From the NCBI GenBank assembly GCA_015655165.1, contig JAATFN010000293.1:1-12592 (forward strand): DNA of 12,592 nt, written 5' to 3'. The notes below the pieces were generated by a model. The model had not been told where the DNA came from, made no database searches, and was given only the letters and a program-made list of their open reading frames with translations. A program made the translations under genes and the position numbers. Each line of letters begins with the position of its first letter. Position 1 is the first letter of the stretch. Below, piece after piece: positions 1 to 8,760 of the stretch. This DNA comes from Betaproteobacteria bacterium. Lineage in GTDB: Bacteria; Pseudomonadota; Gammaproteobacteria; Burkholderiales; Burkholderiaceae_D.

Positions 1-1197
1 CCGTTTTTGCAAAATCGGAATGACTTTATCGACAAACAAGGTATTTGCTGCAATGGATGGCCACATTAACGTAAATCCGTCACTGGCATGTGTCGTAAAC
101 CATTCGCTAATCAGATCGGCAGTTTGTTCGGGTGTACCGGCAAAGACAAGATGCGCGCCTTGCTCCAATAACTGTCTGGGCGTCAATCGATGACGTCGTA
201 TCATATCCAGATACAGGTCAGCGCGACCTCGCATACCATTTGTGCTGCCTGCTTTAGGTAATACATCCAATGGGATAGGTGCATCTTGCGGCAAACTTGC
301 CAAGTCAATACCGGTTAGTTCACTCATGCGTGCGACAGGAGAACCGCCACGCGACTGGATGGCAGCCAACATGTCGAGTGCCTCTGACTGGGTCGGTGCG
401 ACAATGGGCATCAGTCCAGGTAAAATATGCAATTCATGTGGCAAGCGACCATACTCTTGCATGCGCGATTTGATATTCGCATAAAACTCCTGCGCAATGA
501 CTTGTACAGGTTGCGCAGTAAAAATGATCTCTGCCCAGCGCGCCCCAAAATCTCTGCCAGCTTCAGATGAACCTGCCTGCATTCTGACAGGATGGCCTTG
601 TTGCGATCTCGGAATATTCAATGGGCCGGCCACTTGAAACCATTGGCCATCATGGTGTATGGGATGCACTTTGTCAGGATCCACATATAACTGTCTGGCT
701 CTATCATAAATCAAGGCATCGTCTTGCCAGCTATTCCAAAGGCCGGTGACGACTTCGACAAATTCGTGAGCACGTTCATAGCGCGTATCATGCTCCATAT
801 GCTGCTCCCGACTGTAGTTTTGTGCGACGGTCCCCACTGCTGTCGTCACCATATTCCAGCCTGCCCGCCCACAACTCAACTGGTCAAGGGACGCAAACAT
901 GCGTGCCAGATTATAAGGTTCATTATAGGTTGTCGATACCGAAGCAATGACACCGATGTGTTTTGTCATCGCGGCAATTGCTGCCAACATCGTCATCGGT
1001 TCCATCGAAAAATTGGCGCGATAGGTATAAAAGTCTGCTGTGAAAATTGCATCCATCAATCCACGCTCAGCCAGACTGGCACGTTCACCCAATTGACGAA
1101 TATCAAAGAGTCTTGCCGGCCCGGATGGTGGCCCTGAAATACGCCATGCTTGATCCAGCCAATCAATACAGGAGTTGAAATGAATTTGTCGTTTCAT
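1..1197 (-). CDS. NtaA/SnaA/DszA-family FMN-dependent monooxygenase (partial, C-terminus off the window)
   Basis: The frame is open for 399 codons from ATG at 1197 to the window edge, so the last few dozen residues of this roughly 430-460 residue family are missing. Seen directly: CGRAGWNMVTT at residues 109-119 (family S-GRxGWNxVT), HHDGQWFQVAGPLNIPRS at 181-198, and QAGSSEAGRDFG at 207-218. These are hallmarks of the class C flavin monooxygenases that include nitrilotriacetate, EDTA, pristinamycin and dibenzothiophene-sulfone monooxygenases. They are cytoplasmic TIM-barrel enzymes that use FMNH2 from a partner reductase and O2. No reductase gene is visible here. The start codon overlaps the permease stop by 4 bases (ATGA), so the gene is translationally coupled to the uptake genes. 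I infer that it oxidises the imported chelator or something derived from it. Family assignment is firm; the substrate is unknown. Confidence 0.9.
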   Translation of the reverse strand, partial: MKRQIHFNSCIDWLDQAWRISGPPSGPARLFDIRQLGERASLAERGLMDAIFTADFYTYRANFSMEPMTMLAAIAAMTKHIGVIASVSTTYNEPYNLARMFASLDQLSCGRAGWNMVTTAVGTVAQNYSREQHMEHDTRYERAHEFVEVVTGLWNSWQDDALIYDRARQLYVDPDKVHPIHHDGQWFQVAGPLNIPRSQQGHPVRMQAGSSEAGRDFGARWAEIIFTAQPVQVIAQEFYANIKSRMQEYGRLPHELHILPGLMPIVAPTQSEALDMLAAIQSRGGSPVARMSELTGIDLASLPQDAPIPLDVLPKAGSTNGMRGRADLYLDMIRRHRLTPRQLLEQGAHLVFAGTPEQTADLISEWFTTHASDGFTLMWPSIAANTLFVDKVIPILQKR

Positions 1198-3230
1198 AGG
1201 GATGATCTGCGGTTGTTACGATGCATTAAATAAATAAGATAAGGTGCACCAACTAATGCGATAACAGCACCAGCGGGCAACTCTGCAGGACTAATCAAAA
1301 TACGTGAAATTGTGTCGGACAGTCCCAGTATCAAAGCGCCAACAGGCAACACCAGACAAAAGAGCGCGCGCATCTGGTGTCCTGCCAACAGTCGTGCACA
1401 ATGCGGTGCAATCAAACCAATGTAGCCAATCGGTCCTGTTTGTGACACACATACTGCGGCAATGACAATGCCCAACAGGCCTGCCCAAAGCCGTGTTTTT
1501 TCAACCGGCACGCCTAATCCACGTGCGACCAGGTCTCCCATCGACAACACTTCCAACTGTTTGCACAACAACCATGCCAGTGGTACGGTCACGACAAGAA
1601 CAACAGCGATGAAGCAGACAGAAGACCACCCTGTTCCATATAAGCTGCCGGTAATCCAGGTCAATACATCATTGGTAAAGCGATTTTGCATGATGATGAT
1701 TTGCACAACAGCGCCACAAATGGCTGACACGGACACGCCAATGAGGATTAACACCGTTGGCATAAAGCCACGTCGCCATGCCAGTCCATAAACAATACCG
1801 CCAGCGACCAATCCACCAACCAATGCAGAAAACGGTAACCATGCACCCAGTACTGTTGGCACCGCTGCCACTAACAGCACACTGCCAACAGTTGCCCCAC
1901 CAGTTACCCCGATCACAGCACTATCAGCCAAGGGATTACGCAATATCGCCTGAAACAAAGCACCAGCAGCAGCAAACCCGGCGCCGGCTAAAAAAGCATT
2001 CAATATGCGCGGCAAACGAATGCCCCACAGCATTTTTTGATGCATGAGATTGCCTTGCATGAATGCAGCATCCATCAGCTGTTCCAGATGCAAGGTATAA
2101 CCACCCAGCCATACACAATTGATGACCAGCAGTACAAACAGCAATAGTGCCAGCACGCCCCCCAATATCCATGGAGACACTTCAAAACGTCGACGAAACC
2201 CAAACCCTGTCATTGCATGCATGCCGCCTGCATGCCTACGTCGGTGACGTAACACCAACCATAACAGGCATGGCGCTCCCAATGCAGCTGTGACAGCACC
2301 CACTGGCGGCGTACTTAACAAGTCGCCAAACAAATAAGTCAGTGTATCTGCTGCTAACAGCAAGGCAGCGCCCCACAAGGCACTCGCTGGCAACAAAATG
2401 GCATGACGGTGTACCCCTGCCAGTTTCACCAGATGGGGTGCCAACAAACCAATAAAGCCGATTGGTCCGGCAACTGTCACCGTAGCACCTGTCATCAGTA
2501 ACACCAGCAACAACGTCATGCCCATGACCCATTGGTGGCGTTGTCCAAGAGATGCAGCTGTTGCCTTGCCGAGTCTGGCAATATCGAATTGTTTGGATGC
2601 ACAAAAAATCAACGCCAGACTACCGATAATCCAGGGCCAGGCAAATTGCACTCCGGTCCAATCATTCTGCCGCAGAGACCCTGCCCCCCAGCCGATCAGA
2701 TAGCGTGTTTCAGCGATATGCATTAACAACAGGGACGTTGTTAAGCCACCCAGCGTCATCGAGACAATTAATCCGGACAGGACGATGCGCAACGGCGTTC
2801 CTTTGCGCCCACCGGACAATAGATAGACCAATACAACAGCTATCCATCCACCCGAGACGGTTAAAAAAAGTGGCACACGTTCGAGTAATGCCGGTGCAAA
2901 CAACGTCGCTAATACAATGGCCAGATAGCTACCGGAGCTAATCCCCAAAATACCGGGGGACACCAGCGGATTACGCAAAAGACTTTGCATCAGTGCACCA
3001 GACACTGCCAAGGCACTGCCTGCCAAGACACCAACCACCACTCTTGGTGCACGAAACCCGAACATCATGTCGTGCAACAATGCCTTATCCGAAAAAAACA
3101 GTGCGGTGATCGCCTGTTTGAACCCGATTGACACCTCACCATTGAGCAGATTGGCAATCGCAAAGACAAGCAATGCCACCATGCCGCCAACAATGATCAA
3201 CCAGTCACCCAGTCTGGTTTCACGGGTCAT
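1194..3230 (-). CDS. fhuB: FhuB-type fused ferric-siderophore ABC permease
   Basis: This 678-residue inner-membrane protein consists of two FecCD-type permease halves in one chain, as in E. coli FhuB (about 660 residues). Most FecCD systems use two separate or identical subunits. Each half carries the conserved cytoplasmic loop that contacts the ATPase: GPIGFIGLLAPH near residue 254 and GPIGYIGLIAPH near residue 598. A basic linker (RHRRRHAGG) near residue 330 separates the halves. Hydrophobic helices fill both halves and no disruption is visible. The start ATG overlaps the binding-protein stop by 4 bases, and its own stop overlaps the monooxygenase start by 4 bases. The fused form suggests a hydroxamate-type substrate by analogy with Fhu, but permease sequence alone does not fix the ligand, so the symbol denotes family type. 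Confidence 0.9.
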   Translation of the reverse strand: MTRETRLGDWLIIVGGMVALLVFAIANLLNGEVSIGFKQAITALFFSDKALLHDMMFGFRAPRVVVGVLAGSALAVSGALMQSLLRNPLVSPGILGISSGSYLAIVLATLFAPALLERVPLFLTVSGGWIAVVLVYLLSGGRKGTPLRIVLSGLIVSMTLGGLTTSLLLMHIAETRYLIGWGAGSLRQNDWTGVQFAWPWIIGSLALIFCASKQFDIARLGKATAASLGQRHQWVMGMTLLLVLLMTGATVTVAGPIGFIGLLAPHLVKLAGVHRHAILLPASALWGAALLLAADTLTYLFGDLLSTPPVGAVTAALGAPCLLWLVLRHRRRHAGGMHAMTGFGFRRRFEVSPWILGGVLALLLFVLLVINCVWLGGYTLHLEQLMDAAFMQGNLMHQKMLWGIRLPRILNAFLAGAGFAAAGALFQAILRNPLADSAVIGVTGGATVGSVLLVAAVPTVLGAWLPFSALVGGLVAGGIVYGLAWRRGFMPTVLILIGVSVSAICGAVVQIIIMQNRFTNDVLTWITGSLYGTGWSSVCFIAVVLVVTVPLAWLLCKQLEVLSMGDLVARGLGVPVEKTRLWAGLLGIVIAAVCVSQTGPIGYIGLIAPHCARLLAGHQMRALFCLVLPVGALILGLSDTISRILISPAELPAGAVIALVGAPYLIYLMHRNNRRSSL

Positions 3231-4165
3231 GACAACAGCGCCTTGACAATATCTTGTACAAAAAGACTGGCGACTAACGGACCACCGTACATTTCATGAT
3301 AGGCAACAGAATGCAATCTGTTGTCTTTCACAAAACGCAAATTGCGCCACACAGGTGTTGTCACCAATTTACGCACACCAGCCTCGTTAAACGGCATATA
3401 CAAAAAATCGATATCCTGAAGTGTCGTCAATGCTTCGACAGTTGTGACGTTAAATGATTTGTCCTTGAACTGTGGAAGATCATAGGCATACTGCAAACCA
3501 AGTCGCGTCAAAATACAGGCAGGTAACGCATTACTGTTAAACAGCATCATGTCGGCGCCGGTAATACCCGTATTGATATTCCCCAAAACGACCCGGCGTC
3601 CCGCCCATCCAGCCTTTGCCAATTTGTCTTTGGCAACGGCAAGCTGTTGTTCAAAGTGCTGCATATAAGCCGCGGCTTGTGCCTGTCTGCCAGTTAATTG
3701 CGCAATCTTCACAAATGTGTCAAACATATTGGCCAGCAGATCATTACTCCCTTTGGGATAGGGATCAAAGACAGCAACGGGCGCAATCGCTGTCAGGATG
3801 GCATGGTTTTTTTGTACGGAACGGTCGTTACCGATAATCAAATGCGGCTCCAGGGCCATCATTTTTTCGATATTCGGTGTTGCAACAAGCCCGATATCCT
3901 GCACACGGTTGTCCAGTACCGGCACAGCATCATGCATTAAGCGCCGGTAAGCATCAGCCGATGCAACGCCGACTGGTTGCAAGCCTGTTGCCAGCAGATT
4001 TTCGACATGACGTCCATCTAGTGTAATCACGCGTGTTGCCGGTTGTGGTAAACAGAACTGGGACGCTGCCTGAATACAGACATTACCTGCGTCAGCTGTC
4101 TTAATTGATAAAGCAGTTGCAGCAAGCATGCCGCAAAATTGGCGTCTGGTAAAAATGGGGTTCAT
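3227..4165 (-). CDS. fhuD: FhuD-type periplasmic siderophore-binding protein with Tat-like signal
   Basis: This 312-residue class III solute-binding protein would carry the ferric chelate from the outer-membrane receptor to the permease. The N-terminus has TRRQFC at residues 6-11, followed by a short hydrophobic run and a likely cleavage site after TADA (residue 26). That is a twin-arginine signal like the one on E. coli FhuD. There is no lipobox, so a soluble periplasmic protein is expected. The lobe 1 sequence RVITLDGRHVENLLATG and the later PNIEKMMALEPHLIIG are typical of FecB/FhuD-like proteins. Cysteines at residues 30 and 38, just after the cleavage site, could form a disulfide. Start ATG 4165 overlaps the preceding ATPase stop (ATGA) and its stop overlaps the permease start. 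The symbol reflects family type; the ligand is not proven. Confidence 0.88.
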   Translation of the reverse strand: MNPIFTRRQFCGMLAATALSIKTADAGNVCIQAASQFCLPQPATRVITLDGRHVENLLATGLQPVGVASADAYRRLMHDAVPVLDNRVQDIGLVATPNIEKMMALEPHLIIGNDRSVQKNHAILTAIAPVAVFDPYPKGSNDLLANMFDTFVKIAQLTGRQAQAAAYMQHFEQQLAVAKDKLAKAGWAGRRVVLGNINTGITGADMMLFNSNALPACILTRLGLQYAYDLPQFKDKSFNVTTVEALTTLQDIDFLYMPFNEAGVRKLVTTPVWRNLRFVKDNRLHSVAYHEMYGGPLVASLFVQDIVKALLS

Positions 4166-4980
4166 ACAATGCTCTTAGCGATATGTTGAAATTTGGGAAT
4201 GAACCAAGGACGCCCGGACAGTGGATCTTTAAAAATCGTCGCACCAATACCAAACACTTGTTGCAATACTGATTCGCTCAATATCTCTTCAGGTGAACCT
4301 TTTGCAACAATCGCACCGTCTTTCAATGCAATGATGTGGTCAGCATAACGTGCTGCATAATTGAGATCATGCAGTACCATGACAACAGTACATTGCCGCT
4401 CGACATTGAGTTTTTTCAATAATTCAAGGACATCAATCTGGTGTGCAATATCTAAAAATGTAGTTGGCTCATCAAGAAACATCATGTCCGTTTGCTGCGC
4501 TAACGACATCGCAATCCATGCTTTTTGGCGTTGACCACCGGATAATTCGTCCACAGCTTTGTCAGCCAAAGCAGACAAGCCGGTTAATCGGATCGCCTCT
4601 TCAACGGCATCCAGATCCAACTGCGAAGCGCCTCCCATCAGACGTTGATGCGGAAACCTGCCGTAACCGATCAATTCACGGACCGTCACGCCTTCAGGTG
4701 CTACAGGCCCTTGCGGTAAAAAAGACAAGGACTGCGCCTATTGTTTGGCAGGAATGGACAACATATCTGTACCATTGAGGAGAATTGCTCCGCGGGCAGG
4801 TTGCATGACACGTGTCAGTACTTTTAATAATGTTGATTTACCTTATCCATTCGGCCCAACCAAGGCGGTAATTTGTTTACCGGGAATGGTGATATCCATT
4901 TTCCGTATGACGTGTCTATTGTGATAATCAACATCCAGATGACTCCCCTGGAGTGCTGGTACGGCGATGTGTGTCGTCAT
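4162..4980 (-). pseudogene. fhuC: FhuC-type siderophore ABC ATPase interrupted by two in-frame stop codons
   Basis: Read straight through from ATG 4980, this is a complete 272-codon FhuC/FecE-like ATPase (E. coli FhuC is about 265 residues) with no frameshift. Codon 46 is TAA (4845-4843), inside the Walker A loop GPNG-x-GKST at codons 42-50. Codon 81 is TAG (4740-4738), within AKQ-x-AQSLSFLPQGP. Everything downstream is intact: signature LSGGQRQ at 146-152, Walker B MMFLDEP at 166-172, D-loop FLD at 175-177, and H-loop histidine in VLHDLN at 204. Family members usually have Ser, Cys or Ala at codon 46 and a hydrophobic residue near codon 81. TCA to TAA and TTG to TAG are each one base change. 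A downstream reading frame could restart at TTG 4728, but the product would lack Walker A. The gene follows a hairpin and overlaps fhuD by 4 bases. It is probably a recent pseudogene, though a sequencing or assembly error cannot be excluded. Confidence 0.85.
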
Positions 4981-4990
4981 GATGGAATAA

Positions 4991-5034
4991 GGTAAAAATA
5001 AAAAGCACAAAGCCCCGCCTGATAAAGCGGGGCT
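4991..5034 (-). terminator. Intrinsic terminator or attenuator after the TonB receptor gene
   Basis: A perfect 8-bp GC-rich stem (AGCCCCGC at 5011-5018 paired with GCGGGGCT at 5027-5034) encloses an 8-base loop. Reading the minus strand, it is followed by a T-rich tract (TTGTGCTTTTTATTTTT). It lies in the 68-base gap between the receptor stop (5049) and the ATPase start (4980). Because the transport genes continue on the same strand with no clear new promoter, I infer partial termination that lowers their expression relative to the receptor. Confidence 0.75.
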
Positions 5035-5048
5035 GGTCAACATCGATA

Positions 5049-7529
5049 TCAGAATTTGATATTGATTGAACCGATCACCGAACGGGCCGGTACATAATCG
5101 CAAGAAGTGGCACTAAGGCAACCGCCAATCGCGTCAACGTCCGTCAAATTGGTTGCTGCAATCGACAGTCGGGTACCTTTCAATGTGGGCCACCAACGTT
5201 TCAAATCAAATGCCAACATGGCATCAAACAACGTATACGAAGAAATTTTGCTGGCATTCAAACTGTCGGCATACATGCCACCCACGTATCTGACACCGGC
5301 ACCAGCAGCCAAACCGCTTAATGCACCATCAGCAAAATGGTAGTCCATCCAGGCTGAAGCCATATGGCGTGGTGTATTGGTTGGTACTTTGCCTTCATCA
5401 CCATTGTTGCTTTGTTTGACTTTCGCATTCATCAACGAATATCCCACAGTCGCATCCAGTTGTTCAGTCAAACTGATTTTTGCTTCCAGCTCTAACCCCT
5501 GGACATCGATTCTACCGGTCTGAATGCTGTAGCTACCGCAATTCGGTAACGTAGGTGCATTCGCGCAAGTATGGTCCGTATCGGATGTCGTCACATTGCG
5601 TTTTTCAAGATCAAACAGTGCTGCGGTAAACAAACCGTTAAATGTTGATGGCTCGTACTTAAGACCGGCTTCCCACTGGCGACCTTCGGTGGGCTTGTAT
5701 GCCTGATTATAAAAATCGGTTCCGGATGTCGGCTCAAATGATGTTGCATAACTGACGTAAGGTGCCAATCCATTATCCAGCAAATAAACGATACCGGCAC
5801 GCCCGGTCAGTGCATGATCTTTTTGAATGACACGCGTGCTTGTCAGATAATTTTTAGTGTCGTTTCTGGTCCAGTCATTGCGCAGGCCCAATGTCAACCG
5901 CCAGCGGTTGTATGACATCTGGTTTTGTACATAGACACCATATTGCTGCAATGTCGACTCTCCACTGGTACGCAATGTCATCGTCGGCAAGGTAATATTG
6001 CCATACTGCGGATTAAATACATCGAGATCCAGAGCCGAACTGGTACCTGAGTAAGAACGGTTACTATAACTAAAACGGCGGAAATCGAATCCTGCCAGCA
6101 ACTCATTCTTGGTATTACCCAATGTATAACGATACAAAAGATTATTGTCCAGACTAATGCCATTCGTCTGGGCATCATTTGTCTGTGCTGTTCTGGATAC
6201 CGTGCGCTGGTCTGCTTTTAAAGCCCCTGGAGAAATCATTTTTGCATCGACATCCACATGCATATATCGCACAATCTGGCGGTATTCCATCGCACTGTTG
6301 AAACGATGACTGAATTCCGATGTCACATAGGCCTGTTTACGACTATATGTATCATAGGATGGATCCCCTACAAAGGTATTGCGTGGGATTTGTCCATTGA
6401 TATTGGGTAAAATGGTACCTGCAGCCGGTAGCGATCCACTTGCAATTGCGGCTGGATCATCCTGGAAACCCGACAAAATGGTCCATGTCGTATCTTTCGA
6501 TGGTGCCCAAGTCAGGGAGGGCGCAATCGAATAACGTTCGACTTTTGCATGGTCAATATAGGAATCCGCTTTTCTGGCAATACCGGCAATGCGGTACAAA
6601 AACTTGCCATCATCGGTCAAAGGCCCTGTACTATCAAAGGTCGTATCGACAAAATTGTCGCTACCATAACGGAAACCGATTTCATTTTTTCTGTCGCTCA
6701 GTGGATGTTTACTGGACATATTAATGATTCCACCAGCATCATTTTGTCCATACAAGACAGAAGCAGGCCCTTTGATGACTTCCATGCGGTCAAGTAGATA
6801 AGGATCAATCTGTGCGACTGCTGCGGTACCTGACGGCGTTAACTGCATCCCGTCAAAATAAAAATTGGTGATACTGTAAAAACCTCTTAACCGTGTCCGG
6901 TCAAAGTAAGTCGTATTTTGCTGAAACTCTGTAATGACACCCGGTGTGTAACGTAATGCTTCTGCCAGCTTTTGTGGGCGTAATGCGACCATTTCATCTG
7001 CTGTTACCACATTGATCGTCTGTGGCGTTTCCAACAACGAGGTTGTCGTCTTTGTTGCACTACGTGATGTCTTAGCCACATATCCTACGGCGGTAGGGGC
7101 TTGTTCTAGCACATCCCTCCCCTGTGTCACCGTAATCAGTCCAAGTGTCGTGGCACTTTCATCTCCGGATGATTTGACCGGATACAATTGAATCGTGCTG
7201 CTGTTTGTATACCGATACCCGAAACTGGTTCCTGCCAGCAAGCTGTTTAATGCCTCGTTCACTGTCATCCGTCCATTGACAGCATGTCCCAGTTCGGTAA
7301 TTTTGGTATTTTCAAGGATGACCACCGCATATCCGGCTAGCGCTGCAATCTCGTTAACAGAGCGTGTGAGAGGCTGCGCCTGGATGTTGAAATTGAATTG
7401 TTGCGTAACAGAATACTCTTGCGCCCAGGCGGTGGGCATTGGTAACGTATTTAGCGCCGTTAATACCACCACAGCCAGGGCATAGTGCTGGCAGTGAACC
7501 TTCGTCGATTTCATGGATAAGTCTTTCAT
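5049..7529 (-). CDS. TonB-dependent ferric-siderophore receptor with N-terminal signalling domain (FecA/FpvA type)
   Basis: This 826-residue outer-membrane receptor has a signal peptide to about residue 36 (AWA|QEYS). An STN signalling domain follows at about 45-117, with the typical FNIQAQPLTRSVNEIAALAG opening. A TonB-box-like stretch (LGLITVTQG) lies near residues 129-137. The plug spans about 160-265 (ETPQTINVVTADEM, RPQKLAEALRYTPGV, MEVIKGPASVLYGQ), and a beta-barrel runs to the end. The last strand, VIGSINIKF, ends in phenylalanine. Near the C-terminus NLTD and C-LSATS-C are followed by YVPAR, the paired-cysteine pattern of the siderophore receptor family. The STN domain plus the upstream fecI/fecR genes mark it as a signal-transducing receptor that reports ligand binding to FecR. 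Neither ATG 7529 nor ATG 7514 (MKSTKVH) has a good ribosome site; 7514 gives a more usual signal peptide. The exact siderophore cannot be read from the sequence. Confidence 0.93.
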   Translation of the reverse strand: MKDLSMKSTKVHCQHYALAVVVLTALNTLPMPTAWAQEYSVTQQFNFNIQAQPLTRSVNEIAALAGYAVVILENTKITELGHAVNGRMTVNEALNSLLAGTSFGYRYTNSSTIQLYPVKSSGDESATTLGLITVTQGRDVLEQAPTAVGYVAKTSRSATKTTTSLLETPQTINVVTADEMVALRPQKLAEALRYTPGVITEFQQNTTYFDRTRLRGFYSITNFYFDGMQLTPSGTAAVAQIDPYLLDRMEVIKGPASVLYGQNDAGGIINMSSKHPLSDRKNEIGFRYGSDNFVDTTFDSTGPLTDDGKFLYRIAGIARKADSYIDHAKVERYSIAPSLTWAPSKDTTWTILSGFQDDPAAIASGSLPAAGTILPNINGQIPRNTFVGDPSYDTYSRKQAYVTSEFSHRFNSAMEYRQIVRYMHVDVDAKMISPGALKADQRTVSRTAQTNDAQTNGISLDNNLLYRYTLGNTKNELLAGFDFRRFSYSNRSYSGTSSALDLDVFNPQYGNITLPTMTLRTSGESTLQQYGVYVQNQMSYNRWRLTLGLRNDWTRNDTKNYLTSTRVIQKDHALTGRAGIVYLLDNGLAPYVSYATSFEPTSGTDFYNQAYKPTEGRQWEAGLKYEPSTFNGLFTAALFDLEKRNVTTSDTDHTCANAPTLPNCGSYSIQTGRIDVQGLELEAKISLTEQLDATVGYSLMNAKVKQSNNGDEGKVPTNTPRHMASAWMDYHFADGALSGLAAGAGVRYVGGMYADSLNASKISSYTLFDAMLAFDLKRWWPTLKGTRLSIAATNLTDVDAIGGCLSATSCDYVPARSVIGSINIKF

Positions 7530-7566
7530 TTGCGGTAGATGACAGAGTTTTGGATAAATAGTTACT

Positions 7567-7585
7567 GAAACCCATTCTCATTTAC
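7567..7585 (-). promoter_or_regulatory. Possible Fur-box-like site upstream of the receptor gene
   Basis: In the 142-base gap between fecR and the receptor gene, the minus-strand 19-mer GTAAATGAGAATGGGTTTC matches the classic Fur consensus GATAATGATAATCATTATC at 12 of 19 positions by hand count. Just upstream is GGAAG, which could be part of a FecI-type -35 element, the expected target of the sigma factor encoded two genes upstream. The rest of the gap is AT-rich, with a run of T then A at 7628-7641, and no other element is clear. Weak prediction. Confidence 0.3.
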
Positions 7586-7671
7586 TTCCACGTTTGAAAG
7601 GCAGTATCACTGAACCTGATTTAATGATTTTTTTTAAAAAAGAGGGATTGGCAGGCAAATTGACAGTCCAT

Positions 7672-8676
7672 TTAGCGAATGACTGTTAACCACTGCCCAA
7701 AATTGCTCTGCTGGAAACCGATACTTGACTGAAGCGATAACAATGCTTCGTCGGTATTCTCCAATGAAAAACTACCGGTGACCCGCGCATCTTTCAATGC
7801 ACTCGAAGCAATGACAATCTTGCCGTGCCTGTAACGGGCTATTTGGTTGATGACATCCCCCAGTCTGGCACGATAAAAGACATAGCGGCCATGACGCCAT
7901 GACATAGACTCTGCCACATTGACCTTTTCGATGGCATCCATACCTGCCGAACTGAATGTCAGTTGCTGGCCTGGCGTTAAAAATGCTTCATGCGCTTGCC
8001 CGGGTACTGTCACAGAAACGCTGCCCCGCTCCAGAGTAACAATCGCACCATCGTCTAATTTCTGGACATCAAACCGTGTACCCAATACATTGACTGCACC
8101 ACCGGAGACCTCAACCGTAAATGGGATATCCGGTGATTTGACAACATCAAAATACGCACTGCCCCGTAACAACTTCACGTGTCGACGGTTAGCATCATCA
8201 ACGTGGGCCAATGCGCTATCTGCATCCAGATAAGCAATCGACCCATCAGGTAACACCATTGTTTGTCGCTCGGCACATGCTGTGACGTAATCTGCCTGCC
8301 AATCTTGTAGTGCATGTGGCACTTCCAACCACAAATAAACGGAGATAAAACACATTACCACAATGGCAGCGAGTGTACCGATAACGCCAAAGCGCCATTG
8401 CTTCTGGGCTGGGCGTGCCATTTTGTGTAAATAACCTGCCAGCACATTGGCTTCTTGCTGCGCCAATAAGGCCGCAGGTTGTCTTGCCGCGTCCCAACTC
8501 GCCCCGATACGACTATATGCCTCACCATGCAATGGATTTGCCGCACGCCATGCATGAAAGGCATTGCGTTCTTCTGCTGTGGGTGTACCCAACATACAGA
8601 CAAACCACTTGCGTGCTTGTGCATGAATCACATCTGGGATTGGACTATCTGCGGATGACTTTTTATGGTGATACAT
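7672..8676 (-). CDS. fecR: FecR-family transmembrane sigma-factor regulator
   Basis: This 334-residue inner-membrane protein relays the receptor's ligand signal to the cognate ECF sigma factor, acting as an anti-sigma and usually also as an activator. Residues 15-65 are the cytoplasmic N-terminal domain typical of FecR proteins (QARKWFVCML, FHAWRAANPLHGEAY). One membrane helix lies at about 96-117. The periplasmic FecR domain spans about 130-225 (MVLPDGSIAYLDADSAL, LLRGSAYFDV). It contains LGTRFDV with Gly199-Thr200, matching the conserved Gly-Thr where some family members, such as FoxR, self-cleave. The last about 65 residues (DVINQIARYRHGKIVI to the end) resemble the STN-like segment that contacts the receptor. 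It sits 84 bases after fecI and 142 before the receptor gene. The ribosome site is weak; ATG 8676 is chosen because the N-terminal domain needs it. Confidence 0.92.
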   Translation of the reverse strand: MYHHKKSSADSPIPDVIHAQARKWFVCMLGTPTAEERNAFHAWRAANPLHGEAYSRIGASWDAARQPAALLAQQEANVLAGYLHKMARPAQKQWRFGVIGTLAAIVVMCFISVYLWLEVPHALQDWQADYVTACAERQTMVLPDGSIAYLDADSALAHVDDANRRHVKLLRGSAYFDVVKSPDIPFTVEVSGGAVNVLGTRFDVQKLDDGAIVTLERGSVSVTVPGQAHEAFLTPGQQLTFSSAGMDAIEKVNVAESMSWRHGRYVFYRARLGDVINQIARYRHGKIVIASSALKDARVTGSFSLENTDEALLSLQSSIGFQQSNFGQWLTVIR

Positions 8677-8760
8677 AAGCTCTGAATACTAATTCATGGC
8701 ATGAAATGGAAAACAATGTCATCTGTAGGGGTTACCGATTCAGGCGACAGTGTAACGCCA

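Noticed and set aside
724..1137. 137-codon plus-strand open frame at the left end
   Set aside because: It lies wholly antisense to the monooxygenase, whose family motifs are unmistakable, and its product is Cys/His/Arg-rich in the way shadow frames are.
4162..4728. A separate functional 188-residue ATPase starting at TTG 4728
   Set aside because: It would lack the Walker A loop, and its N-terminus falls in the middle of the conserved family domain. It is the tail of the interrupted gene.
4162..5103. Stop-codon reassignment to explain the two in-frame stops in the ATPase gene
   Set aside because: TAA ends fecI, fecR, the MFS gene and the 301-residue protein gene here, so TAA is a normal terminator. 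TAG ends none of the annotated genes, so suppression of that codon alone is not excluded.
7628..7641. T8A6 tract between fecR and the receptor gene as a terminator
   Set aside because: It is preceded on neither strand by a GC-rich stem. It looks like ordinary AT-rich intergenic sequence, perhaps a promoter upstream element.
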